Shown: piece after piece, positions 18,287 to 28,594 of the stretch
How the letters are laid out: each line of letters starts with the position of its first letter
Position numbering within the stretch: the first letter of the stretch is position 1
NCBI RefSeq assembly: GCF_002843605.1
Contig: NZ_CP025263.1
Span: forward strand, 6,561,501 to 6,625,500
Origin: Pseudomonas sp. S09G 359
GTDB taxonomy: Bacteria > Pseudomonadota > Gammaproteobacteria > Pseudomonadales > Pseudomonadaceae
DNA length: 64,000 nt
Direction: 5' to 3'
Position numbers and translations under genes: made by a program
Notes under the pieces: model-generated
What the model was told of the DNA's origin: nothing
What the model saw: only the letters and a program-made list of their open reading frames with translations
Databases searched by the model: none

Positions 18287-18931
18287 TCAGACGCCGAATT
18301 GCTCGCGGTACGCACGCACCGCCGGCAGATGCTGCTTGAGCTGCGGATCATCTTCCAGGAACTGCAACACCTGGTTCAACGACACGATGCTCACCACCGG
18401 GATGCCGAAATCACGCTCGACTTCCTGGATCGCCGACAATTCGCCGTTACCACGCTCCTGGCGGTTCAGCGCGATCAGCACACCGGCCGCCTTGGCGCCG
18501 TCCTGGGAAGCGATGATCTGCATCACTTCACGGATCGCGGTGCCGGCGGTGATCACGTCGTCGATGATCAGCACGTCGCCGGTAAGGGGCGCGCCCACCA
18601 GGCTGCCGCCTTCGCCATGGGCCTTGGCTTCCTTGCGGTTGAAGCACCACGGCAGATCCTGCCCGTGATGTTCGGCCAGGGCCACGGCGGTAGCGGCCGC
18701 CAAGGGGATACCCTTGTACGCTGGGCCAAACAGCACATCGAAGGAAATACCGCTTTCAACGATGGCTGCCGCGTAGAAACGACCCAGCTGAGCCAGGGCC
18801 GAACCCGAGTTGAACAAGCCTGCATTGAAGAAGTACGGGCTGGTGCGCCCGGACTTCAAAGTGAACTCACCGAAGCGCAAAACGCCGCGATCGATGGCAA
18901 AACGAATGAAATCGCGTTGATACGCCTGCAT
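18287..18931 (-). CDS. pyrE: Orotate phosphoribosyltransferase
   Basis: A 214-aa enzyme making orotidine 5'-phosphate from orotate and PRPP in pyrimidine synthesis. The PRPP loop [16 protein letters not shown] and the family N-terminus [18 protein letters not shown] are visible; [13 protein letters not shown] is the flexible catalytic loop. The start at 18931 was chosen over 18952 on family length. Divergent from crc, as in P. aeruginosa. Confidence 0.97.
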   Translation of the reverse strand: MQAYQRDFIRFAIDRGVLRFGEFTLKSGRTSPYFFNAGLFNSGSALAQLGRFYAAAIVESGISFDVLFGPAYKGIPLAAATAVALAEHHGQDLPWCFNRKEAKAHGEGGSLVGAPLTGDVLIIDDVITAGTAIREVMQIIASQDGAKAAGVLIALNRQERGNGELSAIQEVERDFGIPVVSIVSLNQVLQFLEDDPQLKQHLPAVRAYREQFGV

Positions 18932-18976
18932 GAAAAAAGCCTCAGATACCACGGATTTAGCTAATTAGGTAGACGG

Positions 18977-18991
18977 CGTGTATCATACACG
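18977..18991. promoter_or_regulatory. Palindrome in the pyrE-crc divergent promoter region
   Basis: CGTGTATCATACACG is a perfect inverted repeat of 7-bp arms around one base. It includes TATCAT on the plus strand and TATGAT on the minus strand, so it may hold overlapping -10 boxes for both genes or a repressor site. Confidence 0.45.
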
Positions 18992-19013
18992 CACGCGATT
19001 TTTGGGGCCATTT

Positions 19014-19793
19014 ATGCGGATCATCAGTGTGAACGTTAATGGTATTCAGGCTGCAGTCGAGCGTGGTTTGCTCAGTTGGCTGCAAGCCCAGAATGCCGAC
19101 GTCATCTGCCTGCAGGATACCCGCGCCTCCGCCTTTGAACTGGACGACCCAGCCTTCCAACTGGATGGCTACTTCCTTTATGCCTGCGATGCCGAAGTGC
19201 CCACCCAAGGTGGCGTGGCTTTGTACTCGCGGTTGCAACCCAAGGCGGTCATCAGCGGCCTCGGCTTCGAGACAGCCGACCGCTACGGGCGCTACCTGCA
19301 AGCCGATTTCGATAAGGTCAGCATCGCGACCTTGCTGCTTCCTTCGGGGCAGAACGGCGATGAAGACTTGAACCAGAAGTTCAAGCTAATGGACGATTTC
19401 GCCCGTTATCTGGATAAACAGCGGCGCAAACGTCGCGAGTACATCTATTGTGGCTCGCTCTACGTGGCGCAACAGAAGCTGGATATCAAGAACTGGCGCG
19501 ACAGCCAGCAATCCCCGGGTTTCCTGGCGCCGGAACGCGCCTGGATGGACGAGATTGTCGGCAACATGGGTTATGTGGATGCCCTGCGTGAAGTCAGCCG
19601 TGAAGGCGACCAGTACAGCTGGTGGCCAGACAATGAACAGGCTGAGATGCTCAACCTGGGCTGGCGCTTCGACTACCAGCTGCTGACCCCAGGCCTGCGC
19701 CGGTTCGTTCGCAGCGCACGCTTGCCGCGTCAGCCGCGCTTCTCGCAGCACGCGCCGCTGATCGTGGACTACGACTGGACACTGACCATCTGA
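19014..19793 (+). CDS. crc: Catabolite repression control protein Crc
   Basis: A 259-aa protein of the exonuclease III/EEP fold that works with Hfq to repress translation of catabolic mRNAs in Pseudomonas. The start MRIISVNVNGIQAAVERGLL matches Crc and the length is identical. Residues needed for nuclease activity in ExoIII are altered: the GDxN motif reads CGSLYVAQ and the terminal SDH reads SQHAPLIVDYDW. This agrees with its known lack of DNase activity. Confidence 0.97.
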   Translation: MRIISVNVNGIQAAVERGLLSWLQAQNADVICLQDTRASAFELDDPAFQLDGYFLYACDAEVPTQGGVALYSRLQPKAVISGLGFETADRYGRYLQADFDKVSIATLLLPSGQNGDEDLNQKFKLMDDFARYLDKQRRKRREYIYCGSLYVAQQKLDIKNWRDSQQSPGFLAPERAWMDEIVGNMGYVDALREVSREGDQYSWWPDNEQAEMLNLGWRFDYQLLTPGLRRFVRSARLPRQPRFSQHAPLIVDYDWTLTI

Positions 19794-19809
19794 GGTCTTT
19801 GCCCAGGCA

Positions 19810-19841
19810 CAAAAAAACCGACATCGCTGTCGGTTTTTTTG
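19810..19841 (+). terminator. Terminator between crc and the DUF4870 gene
   Basis: A7 then CCGACA, loop TCGC, TGTCGG and T7. Symmetric A and T runs allow termination from both sides of this convergent pair. Confidence 0.93.
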
Positions 19842-19851
19842 TGGCCGCTCA

Positions 19852-20220
19852 TTATTTGATCACACGCCAGGTCAAGGGGTAGCGGTAGGCGATCCCCTTG
19901 TTGGCCTTGATGCTGCCGATGATGGTCAGCACCACCGTGGCGATTGCCAGGGCAAACATCAGGAAAAAGCCGATCACTGCAAAGGCCAGCACGATGCAGG
20001 CTATCCAGGCGATGGCCACGGTGATCTGAAAATTCAAGGCTTCCTTGCCCTGATCATCAATGAACGGGTCCACTTCTTTCTTCATCTGCCACAGGATCAG
20101 CGGCCCGACGACACTGCCGAAGGGAAACACAAACCCCAGGAACGCCGCGAGATGACACAACATCGCCCCCTGCCGCACTTCGTAGGAAGGCGTAGGCACC
20201 GGCATTTGGCTGTCATTCAT
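19852..20220 (-). CDS. DUF4870 membrane protein
   Basis: A 122-aa predicted inner-membrane protein with about three hydrophobic segments (AAFLGFVFPFGSVVGPLIL, ITVAIAWIACIVLAFAVIG and the following LMFALAIATVVLTIIG). The motif KEVDPFIDDQGKEALNFQI is characteristic of the DUF4870/Tic20-like family. No function is known. AAGGAG lies upstream of the start, and it is 22 bp downstream of rph on the same strand, so it may be co-transcribed. Confidence 0.85.
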   Translation of the reverse strand: MNDSQMPVPTPSYEVRQGAMLCHLAAFLGFVFPFGSVVGPLILWQMKKEVDPFIDDQGKEALNFQITVAIAWIACIVLAFAVIGFFLMFALAIATVVLTIIGSIKANKGIAYRYPLTWRVIK

Positions 20221-20242
20221 GGCGCGTCTCCTTGAGGCGGGT

Positions 20243-20965
20243 TCAGTCAGCCAGGGCGGCGTTCTGCAGTTCGAAGATCTCGGTCATGCCTTTCTGGGCC
20301 AGGGCCAGCATAGCGTTCAGCTCGGCCGGCTGGAATGGTGCGCCTTCGGCGGTACCCTGTACTTCGATGAAACCGCCGGTGCTGGTCATGACCACGTTCA
20401 GGTCAGTCTCGGCAGCCGAATCTTCCAGGTAGTCCAGGTCCAGCACCGGCTCGCCCTGGTACATGCCTACCGACACAGCGGCGATCATCTGCTTGAGCGG
20501 GTCGCCGCCTTTGAGGCCGCCACGCTTCTTGATCACTTTGAGCGCATCAACCAGGGCCACCATGGCGCCAGTGATGGACGCAGTGCGGGTGCCGCCATCC
20601 GCCTGGATCACGTCGCAGTCGACGTACAGGGTCACGTCGCCCAGCTTGGACATGTCCAGCGCGGCGCGCAGGGAACGGCCGATAAGACGCTGGATTTCCA
20701 GGGTGCGCCCGCCTTGCTTGCCACGGCTGGCTTCACGCTGGTTACGCTCGCCGGTGGCGCGCGGCAGCATGCCGTATTCGGCGGTCAACCAACCCTGGCC
20801 CTGGCCTTTAAGGAAACGTGGCACGCCATTTTCAACGCTGACGGTGCAGATAACCTTGGTATCGCCAAACTCGACCAGTACGGATCCCTCGGCGTGTTTG
20901 GTGTAGTTGCGGGTGATGCGGATCGAGCGGAGCTGATCGGCAGCGCGACCACTTGGACGTTTCAT
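20243..20965 (-). CDS. rph: Ribonuclease PH
   Basis: A 240-aa phosphorolytic 3'-exoribonuclease that trims tRNA 3' ends. It starts [44 protein letters not shown] and [17 protein letters not shown] are the conserved active-site and phosphate-binding blocks. The frame runs upstream to 21004, but MKRPSGR at 20965 is the family start. It is divergent from yicC; a TATAAT -10 box on the minus strand lies at 21003-21008. Confidence 0.97.
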   Translation of the reverse strand: MKRPSGRAADQLRSIRITRNYTKHAEGSVLVEFGDTKVICTVSVENGVPRFLKGQGQGWLTAEYGMLPRATGERNQREASRGKQGGRTLEIQRLIGRSLRAALDMSKLGDVTLYVDCDVIQADGGTRTASITGAMVALVDALKVIKKRGGLKGGDPLKQMIAAVSVGMYQGEPVLDLDYLEDSAAETDLNVVMTSTGGFIEVQGTAEGAPFQPAELNAMLALAQKGMTEIFELQNAALAD

Positions 20966-21063
20966 AGGGGATACCTGTACGGAGGACGAAAAACTGCCGA
21001 GCATTATAGAGCCGCGCGCCGATTCGGGGCACTTCTAAAAAATTCAGTTACGAATGCGCGGGT

Positions 21064-21093
21064 TTGGGCGCGCTCGCCCCACTGCGCTACAAT
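21064..21093 (+). promoter_or_regulatory. Probable sigma-70 promoter of yicC-gmk
   Basis: TTGGGC (21064-21069) and TACAAT (21088-21093) are spaced 18 bp apart, about 58 bp before the yicC start. Confidence 0.55.
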
Positions 21094-21150
21094 CCTGCGC
21101 CTTCTTAACCATCAGCCCGTTTTTACGCGGCTGCAACGCGAGGTACCTCC

Positions 21151-22645
<1,495 letters not shown>

Positions 22646-22657
22646 TTGGCTCTTCCC

Positions 22658-22700
22658 AAAACCGCTGCAAGGGCTTTACATTGGCACTTGTAGCGGTTTT
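22658..22700. other. Imperfect 14-bp inverted repeat between gmk and rpoZ
   Basis: AAAACCGCTGCAAG (22658-22671) pairs with CTTGTAGCGGTTTT (22687-22700) with a single G-T mismatch and a 15-nt loop. It could be a termination or processing hairpin after gmk. Confidence 0.6.
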
Positions 22701-22713
22701 GCGAGGGCCTGGG

Positions 22714-22749
22714 AAAAATCAGCGCTTCCCTAAACGCTGGTGATTTTTT
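22714..22749 (+). terminator. Terminator before rpoZ
   Basis: AAAAATCA-GCG pairs with CGC-TGGTGATTTTT with a small bulge, and a T6 run follows. It probably separates gmk from the rpoZ transcript. Confidence 0.6.
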
Positions 22750-22812
22750 AAACTGTTTAGTCCGCTCGCCCAACCGGGCAGCGCGCATCTTGCATTCGCT
22801 CCGAGGAATACC

Positions 22813-23076
22813 ATGGCCCGCGTAACCGTTGAAGACTGCCTAGAACACGTGGATAACCGCTTTGAGCTGGTCATGCTCTCTACCAAGCGTGCCCGTCAAC
22901 TGGCCACTGGCGGCAAAGAGCCCCTGGTCCAGTGGGAAAACGACAAGCCTACCGTTGTAGCCCTGCGTGAAATCGCTGAAGGCCTGATGAGCTACGAGTT
23001 CATCGCCAACGCCGAAATCGTTGAGGACGAACCGCTGTTTGCAGCGTTCGAGGACGAGTCCAACGAGGCCGTCTAA
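22813..23076 (+). CDS. rpoZ: RNA polymerase omega subunit
   Basis: An 87-aa subunit that helps assemble RNA polymerase and forms part of a ppGpp-binding site. It starts [24 protein letters not shown], the standard omega N-terminus, with [13 protein letters not shown] downstream. It heads the rpoZ-spoT-ridA group, so the omega subunit and the ppGpp enzyme are produced together. Confidence 0.98.
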   Translation: MARVTVEDCLEHVDNRFELVMLSTKRARQLATGGKEPLVQWENDKPTVVALREIAEGLMSYEFIANAEIVEDEPLFAAFEDESNEAV

Positions 23077-23136
23077 GCCTATGCCTGGTCGACGTAGCAC
23101 GGCGCGGGGTCACAGCCAACGGCAGGAGTCATTCCT

Positions 23137-25242
23137 TTGCCGAGCATAGACGCCCTCGCCGATCGCTTATCGACCTACCTCGGCCCAGACCAGGTCAACC
23201 TGGTCCGCCGAGCGTATTTCTACGCCGAACAAGCCCACGACGGCCAACGCCGCCGCAGTGGCGAGGCGTATGTCACGCATCCTCTTGCGGTGGCAAATAT
23301 TCTCGCCGACATGCACATGGACCATCAGAGCCTGATGGCTGCGATGCTGCATGACGTGATCGAAGACACCGGCATTGCCAAGGAAGCGCTCAGCGCGCAA
23401 TTTGGCGAAACCGTGGCCGAACTGGTCGACGGGGTCAGCAAACTGACCCAGATGAACTTCGAGACCAAGGCCGAAGCCCAGGCGGAAAACTTCCAGAAGA
23501 TGGCCATGGCCATGGCACGCGACATCCGCGTGATCCTGGTCAAGCTCGCCGACCGGCTGCACAACATGCGTACGCTGGAAGTGCTCTCTGGCGAAAAACG
23601 CCGGCGCATCGCCAAGGAAACCCTGGAAATCTACGCGCCTATCGCCAACCGGCTGGGCATGCACGCCATTCGTATCGAGTTCGAAGACCTCGGCTTCAAG
23701 GCCATGCACCCGATGCGCTCGGCGCGTATCTACCAGGCGGTCAAGCGCGCCCGGGGCAACCGCAAGGAAATCGTCAACAAAATCGAAGAGTCGCTGAGCC
23801 ATTGCCTGGCGATCGACGAGATTGAAGGCGAAGTCAGCGGCCGGCAGAAGCACATCTACGGCATCTACAAGAAGATGCGTGGCAAGCGCCGGGCCTTCAA
23901 CGAGATCATGGACGTGTATGCGTTCCGGATCATCGTCGACAAGGTCGATACCTGCTACCGCGTGCTGGGCGCTGTACATAATTTGTACAAACCCCTGCCA
24001 GGCCGCTTCAAGGACTACATCGCGATTCCCAAAGCCAACGGCTATCAGTCGCTGCATACCACGCTGTTCGGTATGCACGGGGTGCCGATCGAGATCCAGA
24101 TCCGCACCCGCGAAATGGAAGAGATGGCCAACAACGGCATCGCCGCCCATTGGCTGTACAAGTCCAGCGGCGACGAGCAGCCCAAAGGCACCCATGCCCG
24201 CGCCCGCCAATGGGTCAAGGGCGTGCTGGAAATGCAGCAACGTGCCGGCAACTCCCTGGAATTCATCGAAAGCGTGAAGATCGACCTGTTCCCGGACGAG
24301 GTCTACGTGTTCACGCCCAAAGGCCGCATCATGGAGCTGCCCAAAGGCTCCACGGCGGTCGACTTTGCCTACGCGGTACACACCGACGTCGGCAACAGCT
24401 GCATCGCCTGCCGGATCAACCGGCGCCTGGCCCCGCTGTCCGAACCGCTGCAAAGTGGCTCCACAGTGGAGATCGTCAGCGCACCGGGCGCACGCCCGAA
24501 CCCGGCGTGGCTCAATTTCGTGGTCACCGGCAAGGCCCGTACGCACATCCGCCACGCGCTGAAACTGCAACGTCGCTCCGAATCCATCAGCCTCGGCGAG
24601 CGCCTGTTGAACAAGGTGCTCAACGGTTTCGACAGCGCCCTGGACAAGATCCCGCAGGAGCGCGTGCAAGCGATGCTCCACGAGTATCGCCAGGAAACCA
24701 TCGAAGACTTGCTGGAAGATATCGGCCTGGGCAACCGCATGGCCTATGTGGTCGCCCGCCGCCTGCTCGGCGAAGGCGAACAGCTGCCAAGCCCGGAAGG
24801 CCCGCTGGCAATTCGCGGCACCGAAGGCCTGGTGCTCAGCTATGCCAAGTGCTGCACACCGATCCCGGGCGACCCGATTGTCGGCCACCTGTCGGCGGGC
24901 AAAGGCATGGTGGTGCACCTGGACAACTGCCGCAATATCACCGAAATCCGCCACAACCCGGAAAAATGCATCCAGCTCTCATGGGCCAAGGATGTCACCG
25001 GCGAATTCAACGTCGAACTGCGCGTTGAGCTGGAGCACCAGCGCGGCCTGATCGCCCTGCTGGCCAGCAGCGTCAACGCGGCCGACGGCAATATCGAAAA
25101 AATCAGCATGGACGAGCGCGATGGCCGCATCAGCGTGGTCCAGCTGGTGGTCAGCGTGCACGACCGCGTGCACCTGGCCCGCGTGATCAAGAAACTGCGC
25201 GCCCTGACCGGTGTGATCCGCATCACCCGCATGCGTGCATAG
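23137..25242 (+). CDS. spoT: Bifunctional (p)ppGpp synthetase/hydrolase SpoT
   Basis: A 701-aa RelA/SpoT-family protein controlling the stringent response alarmone. Domains in order: HD hydrolase (about 20-150, with HPLAVANILADMH and MLHDVIEDTG), synthetase (about 230-340, GRQKHIYGIYKKM and KDYIAIPKANGYQSLHT), TGS (about 385-445, DEVYVFTPKGRIMELPKG), a conserved zinc-finger-like region (SYAKCCTPIPGD) and a C-terminal ACT domain. Intact HDxxED indicates active hydrolase. The start is TTG at 23137, with GGAG upstream; P. aeruginosa SpoT starts with the same residues. Confidence 0.96.
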   Translation: MPSIDALADRLSTYLGPDQVNLVRRAYFYAEQAHDGQRRRSGEAYVTHPLAVANILADMHMDHQSLMAAMLHDVIEDTGIAKEALSAQFGETVAELVDGVSKLTQMNFETKAEAQAENFQKMAMAMARDIRVILVKLADRLHNMRTLEVLSGEKRRRIAKETLEIYAPIANRLGMHAIRIEFEDLGFKAMHPMRSARIYQAVKRARGNRKEIVNKIEESLSHCLAIDEIEGEVSGRQKHIYGIYKKMRGKRRAFNEIMDVYAFRIIVDKVDTCYRVLGAVHNLYKPLPGRFKDYIAIPKANGYQSLHTTLFGMHGVPIEIQIRTREMEEMANNGIAAHWLYKSSGDEQPKGTHARARQWVKGVLEMQQRAGNSLEFIESVKIDLFPDEVYVFTPKGRIMELPKGSTAVDFAYAVHTDVGNSCIACRINRRLAPLSEPLQSGSTVEIVSAPGARPNPAWLNFVVTGKARTHIRHALKLQRRSESISLGERLLNKVLNGFDSALDKIPQERVQAMLHEYRQETIEDLLEDIGLGNRMAYVVARRLLGEGEQLPSPEGPLAIRGTEGLVLSYAKCCTPIPGDPIVGHLSAGKGMVVHLDNCRNITEIRHNPEKCIQLSWAKDVTGEFNVELRVELEHQRGLIALLASSVNAADGNIEKISMDERDGRISVVQLVVSVHDRVHLARVIKKLRALTGVIRITRMRA

Positions 25243-25266
25243 CCGTTCTCTTACAAGGAGTCACTC

Positions 25267-25647
25267 ATGACCAAGACCGTTATCACCAGCGACAAGGCCC
25301 CGGCCGCCATCGGCACCTACTCCCAGGCGATCAAGGCGGGCAATACCGTCTACATGTCCGGCCAGATCCCGCTGGACCCAAAAACCATGGAACTGGTTGA
25401 AGGCTTCGAAGCACAAACCGTGCAGGTCTTCGAAAACCTCAAGTCGGTCGCCGAAGCTGCCGGTGGTTCGTTCAAGGACATCGTCAAGCTGAACATCTTC
25501 CTCACCGACCTGAGCCACTTCGCCAAGGTCAACGAGATCATGGGCAAGTACTTCGAACAGCCTTACCCAGCCCGTGCCGCCATCGGCGTTGCCGCCCTGC
25601 CAAAGGGTGCACAGGTTGAGATGGACGCGATTCTGGTCATCGAATAA
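25267..25647 (+). CDS. ridA: RidA-family enamine/imine deaminase
   Basis: A 126-aa trimeric protein that hydrolyses reactive 2-aminoacrylate and other enamines formed by PLP enzymes. The family signature [22 protein letters not shown] is at the C-terminus and the start [25 protein letters not shown] is typical. It sits 24 bp after spoT with AAGGAG before the ATG and is probably in the same transcript, as in P. aeruginosa. Confidence 0.95.
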   Translation: MTKTVITSDKAPAAIGTYSQAIKAGNTVYMSGQIPLDPKTMELVEGFEAQTVQVFENLKSVAEAAGGSFKDIVKLNIFLTDLSHFAKVNEIMGKYFEQPYPARAAIGVAALPKGAQVEMDAILVIE

Positions 25648-25653
25648 AACACC

Positions 25654-25680
25654 CGGCGCAACCTGCCACAGGCTGCGCCG
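25654..25680 (+). other. Intercistronic hairpin after ridA
   Basis: CGGCGCA (25654-25660) pairs with TGCGCCG (25674-25680), with CCTG/CAGG extending the stem. No T-run follows, so it is a partial attenuator or mRNA-stability element rather than a clear terminator. Confidence 0.5.
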
Positions 25681-25701
25681 ACTTCGTTTCAGAAGGATTT
25701 C

Positions 25702-26448
25702 ATGATGCGCAAAGCGCTTGTAGCCTCTTCGTTGCTCGCCCTGTTGCTCGGCGGCTGCGCCAGCAACCCTGCCGATCTGGACGTGAGCGGCACCTGGATC
25801 AACCAGGTCGCCATCGATGCGGCAGCGAAGGGCGGCCCTTTGCGTGAAGCGCTGCAGTCCTTTGGTCCGAACCTCGAATGGGAGGTCAACACCAAGGCTT
25901 CGCAGGCGCGCTACTACAACGGTTTTGAAGTGGCTGAAGGCAAGTTGCTCGGTGAAAAATCCGGCGCCTGGAGCGTGGATTTCTACGGTAGCTCCGCCAC
26001 CGAACTGAAGCGCAAAGGCAAGCAACTGCTGCAAGTCGCCAATGACAACGAGCCCGAGCAACTGTTTGCCCGCGCCAAAGACCCCGCCCCTGAAGGCGCA
26101 CCATTGGGTGCCAACTTCGAGCGGGCGCTGTACGCGGCCTACATGGGCGGCGACTGGAAAATCGCCGACGGCTTCGGCAGCGGCGCCACGGTACAGTTCC
26201 AGGCCGACGGCAAGGTCGCCGGCCTGCCTAACGTCGATCGCTATTCCCTGTGCCTGGCGGGCGATTGCGCCTCCATGAGCGGCGGCTACGACAGCATCTG
26301 GCTGCAACTGAATGGCCAGGGCAACCCGTGGATCTTTACTCGCAAAGGCAAACAGCTGGAAATCTTCCAGGCGATCAATACCGCGCAGGCAGATGAAGTA
26401 CCTTCGTTTACGCCCGGCCCTCGCCAATGGCTGCTTGAAAAGCAGTAA
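25702..26448 (+). CDS. Uncharacterised lipoprotein
   Basis: A 248-aa protein with a lipoprotein signal (MMRKALVASSLLALLLGGC, cleavage before Cys19 or Cys18 depending on start). The mature part has a lipocalin-like opening (DVSGTWINQVAIDAA) and later YDSIWLQLNGQGNPWIF, but I do not recognise a family. It is conserved in position after ridA in Pseudomonas as I recall. AAGGA lies just upstream; the second ATG at 25705 has the better spacing. Function unknown. Confidence 0.8.
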   Translation: MMRKALVASSLLALLLGGCASNPADLDVSGTWINQVAIDAAAKGGPLREALQSFGPNLEWEVNTKASQARYYNGFEVAEGKLLGEKSGAWSVDFYGSSATELKRKGKQLLQVANDNEPEQLFARAKDPAPEGAPLGANFERALYAAYMGGDWKIADGFGSGATVQFQADGKVAGLPNVDRYSLCLAGDCASMSGGYDSIWLQLNGQGNPWIFTRKGKQLEIFQAINTAQADEVPSFTPGPRQWLLEKQ

Positions 26449-26466
26449 TCAGCCTCACCCAAATCC

Positions 26467-26561
26467 AAATGTGGGAGCGGGCTTGCCCGCGAATGCGGAG
26501 TGTCAGTCACTGAATGTGTTTCTGATACACCGCTTTCGCGAGCAAGCCCGCTCCCACATTT
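26467..26561. repeat. REPIN, GCGGGC type
   Basis: Inverted arms of 27 bp (26467-26493 and 26535-26561) starting AAATGTGGGAGCGGGC with one mismatch enclose a spacer with GTCAGTCACTGAATG and CTGATACACCGC, similar to other REPINs here. It lies between the convergent lipoprotein and epimerase genes. Confidence 0.9.
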
Positions 26562-26573
26562 TTGCACTGCGTT

Positions 26574-27428
26574 TCAGCCCTTGAGGATCGCTGCGTAGCC
26601 TTCGCGGTAAGTCGGGTAGGTCGGCACCCAACCCAATGCCTTGATCCGCGCATTACTGCATTGCTTGCTGCCCGCGCGCCGCACGCTGGCGTCCTCGGAC
26701 CACTCGGTCACCCCCAGGTACTCGCGCAACCAGCCCACCACTTCGGCCAGTGGCGCGGGCGCATCGTCGACGCCGATGTAGACCTTGTCCAACGCCCCGC
26801 CTTGCTCCACATGGCGCAGCAAAAACGCCAGCAAACCCGCCGCATCGTCTGCGTGAATCCGGTTGCCATATAAAGGCGGATCAACGGCCACGCGATAGCC
26901 TTGTCGGACCTGGGTCAGGAGCCATTCGCGGCCTGGGCCATAAATGCCGGTCAGGCGCACAACGCTTGCCGGGATACCACTGGTGAGCGCCACTTGCTCG
27001 GCTTCCAGCATGACCTGGCCGGAATAACCCTTGGCGATGGTGTCGGAGTTTTCGTCGACCCACTCGCCGTTCTGCTGCCCATAGACGCTGCTGCTGGATA
27101 CAAACAACAGGTGTTTAGGCGTCTGGCCGTAGTCGTCCAACCACTCCAGCACATGTTTGAGGCCTTGCACGTAAGCCGCGCGATAGCCGGCCTCGTCGTG
27201 GTCCGTGGCAGCGGCGCAGTACACCAAGTAGTCCACCCCGCCAATCGGCCAGGTGTCGGGGCAATCCTTTTTGAACAGGTCGCCGGCAATGCCGATCACC
27301 CCATCGGGCAAGCGCGAAATATCCCGGCGCAGCCCATGAACCTCCCATTCCGAGGCGAGCAATTGGCTAGCCAGCCGACTACCCACATCGCCACAACCGG
27401 CAATCACAACAGACGGCGCAGACATCAC
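26574..27428 (-). CDS. NAD(P)-dependent epimerase/dehydratase-like protein (YeeZ family)
   Basis: A 284-aa extended short-chain dehydrogenase fold. A Rossmann loop VVIAGCGDVGSRLA is at the N-terminus, LFVSSSSVYG includes the catalytic Ser/Tyr region, and RLTGIYGPGR is the sugar-epimerase block. Family members act on nucleotide sugars or are uncharacterised; no substrate can be assigned. An ATG at 27425 (MSAPSVV) is an equally good start. Divergent from exbB with 185 bp between. Confidence 0.87.
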   Translation of the reverse strand: MMSAPSVVIAGCGDVGSRLASQLLASEWEVHGLRRDISRLPDGVIGIAGDLFKKDCPDTWPIGGVDYLVYCAAATDHDEAGYRAAYVQGLKHVLEWLDDYGQTPKHLLFVSSSSVYGQQNGEWVDENSDTIAKGYSGQVMLEAEQVALTSGIPASVVRLTGIYGPGREWLLTQVRQGYRVAVDPPLYGNRIHADDAAGLLAFLLRHVEQGGALDKVYIGVDDAPAPLAEVVGWLREYLGVTEWSEDASVRRAGSKQCSNARIKALGWVPTYPTYREGYAAILKG

Positions 27429-27517
27429 AAAACTCCGTACAGAAAGGTCTAGGTTAGCCTTCGCAGATGACAGACGGCCATAAAAATGACAAATAAAGTT
27501 ACTGTATTACTTCTGTT

Positions 27518-27536
27518 AACAAGAATTACTTGCAAT
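27518..27536 (+). promoter_or_regulatory. Possible Fur box upstream of exbB
   Basis: AACAAGAATTACTTGCAAT lies in a 60-bp AT-rich stretch about 80 bp before exbB. It includes the near-palindrome CAAGAATTACTTG and resembles AGAATTATTTGCA-like Pseudomonas Fur sites. Match to the strict 19-bp consensus is poor; the TonB context is the main argument. Confidence 0.35.
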
Positions 27537-27613
27537 AATAACCGCCCATTTGTCCTCGGCCCCCTTGGGTCTGGAAGGACGATCACTCATTTTTCCTCTC
27601 AGGTCCGGCCAGC

Positions 27614-28588
27614 ATGACACGTAATACAACCCCCGCTTCGCCAACCAAGCTTCACAGCCCATCCCGCGCCTGGCGCGCGATTGCTGCGCTGCTGTTCAGC
27701 GTACTGCTGGCACCGACCGCCGCATTCGCTGACGCCAACGCACCGGCTACTGCCCCGGCTACCTCGCAGAGCACAGCAGCTCCAGCCGCTGCACCAGCAG
27801 CCACCGACCCGGCTCTGGCAGCAGATCCTGCGGCCTCCGCCGATGAGACCGGCGTGGTGCTGGAAGAAGACAACACCCTGGGCATGGCCCACGACCTGTC
27901 GCCATGGGGCATGTACCAGAACGCTGACGTCGTGGTGAAAGCCGTCATGATCGGCCTGGCCATTGCCTCGATCATCACTTGGACCATCTGGATCGCCAAG
28001 GGCTTCGAGCTGCTGGGCGCCAAGCGTCGTCTGCGCGCTGAAATCGTCCACCTGAAAAAGGCTACCACCCTCAAGGAAGCCAGCGAAACGGCAACCAAGA
28101 AGGGCACCCTGGCCAACACCCTGGTGCACGACGCGCTGGAAGAAATGCGCCTGTCGGCCAACACCCGCGAAAAAGAAGGCATCAAGGAACGTGTGGCTTT
28201 CCGCCTGGAGCGCCTGGTTGCGGCCTGCGGTCGTAACATGAGCAGCGGCACCGGCGTACTCGCGACCATCGGTTCCACCGCGCCTTTCGTCGGCCTGTTC
28301 GGTACCGTGTGGGGCATCATGAACAGCTTCATCGGCATCGCCAAAACCCAGACCACCAACCTCGCCGTCGTTGCCCCAGGCATCGCCGAAGCCCTGCTGG
28401 CAACCGCCCTGGGCCTGGTTGCAGCGATTCCTGCGGTGGTCATCTACAACGTCTTCGCCCGTTCGATTGCCGGCTACAAGGCCCAGGTATCGGACGCGTC
28501 GGCAGAAGTCCTGCTGCTGGTCAGCCGCGACCTCGACCACCTGCCTACCGAGCGCAGCTCGCAACCGCACATGGTGAAAGTGGGGTAA
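27614..28588 (+). CDS. exbB: TonB-system biopolymer transport protein ExbB
   Basis: A 324-aa inner-membrane protein of the ExbB/TolQ/MotA family that forms the proton-driven pentameric motor for TonB. It has an N-terminal signal-like segment (AALLFSVLLAPTAAFA) and an Ala/Pro-rich periplasmic extension of about 60 residues, as in the long Pseudomonas ExbB type, then three membrane helices: VVVKAVMIGLAIASIITWTIW, GSTAPFVGLFGTVWGIMNSF and EALLATALGLVAAIPAVVIYN. First gene of exbB-exbD-tonB, six bases before exbD. Confidence 0.95.
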   Translation: MTRNTTPASPTKLHSPSRAWRAIAALLFSVLLAPTAAFADANAPATAPATSQSTAAPAAAPAATDPALAADPAASADETGVVLEEDNTLGMAHDLSPWGMYQNADVVVKAVMIGLAIASIITWTIWIAKGFELLGAKRRLRAEIVHLKKATTLKEASETATKKGTLANTLVHDALEEMRLSANTREKEGIKERVAFRLERLVAACGRNMSSGTGVLATIGSTAPFVGLFGTVWGIMNSFIGIAKTQTTNLAVVAPGIAEALLATALGLVAAIPAVVIYNVFARSIAGYKAQVSDASAEVLLLVSRDLDHLPTERSSQPHMVKVG

Positions 28589-28594
28589 TCGGCC

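Noticed and set aside
22682..22696. TGGCAC between gmk and rpoZ as a sigma-54 promoter
   Set aside because: The position ten bases after GG reads GG in place of GC, so the -12 element is missing.
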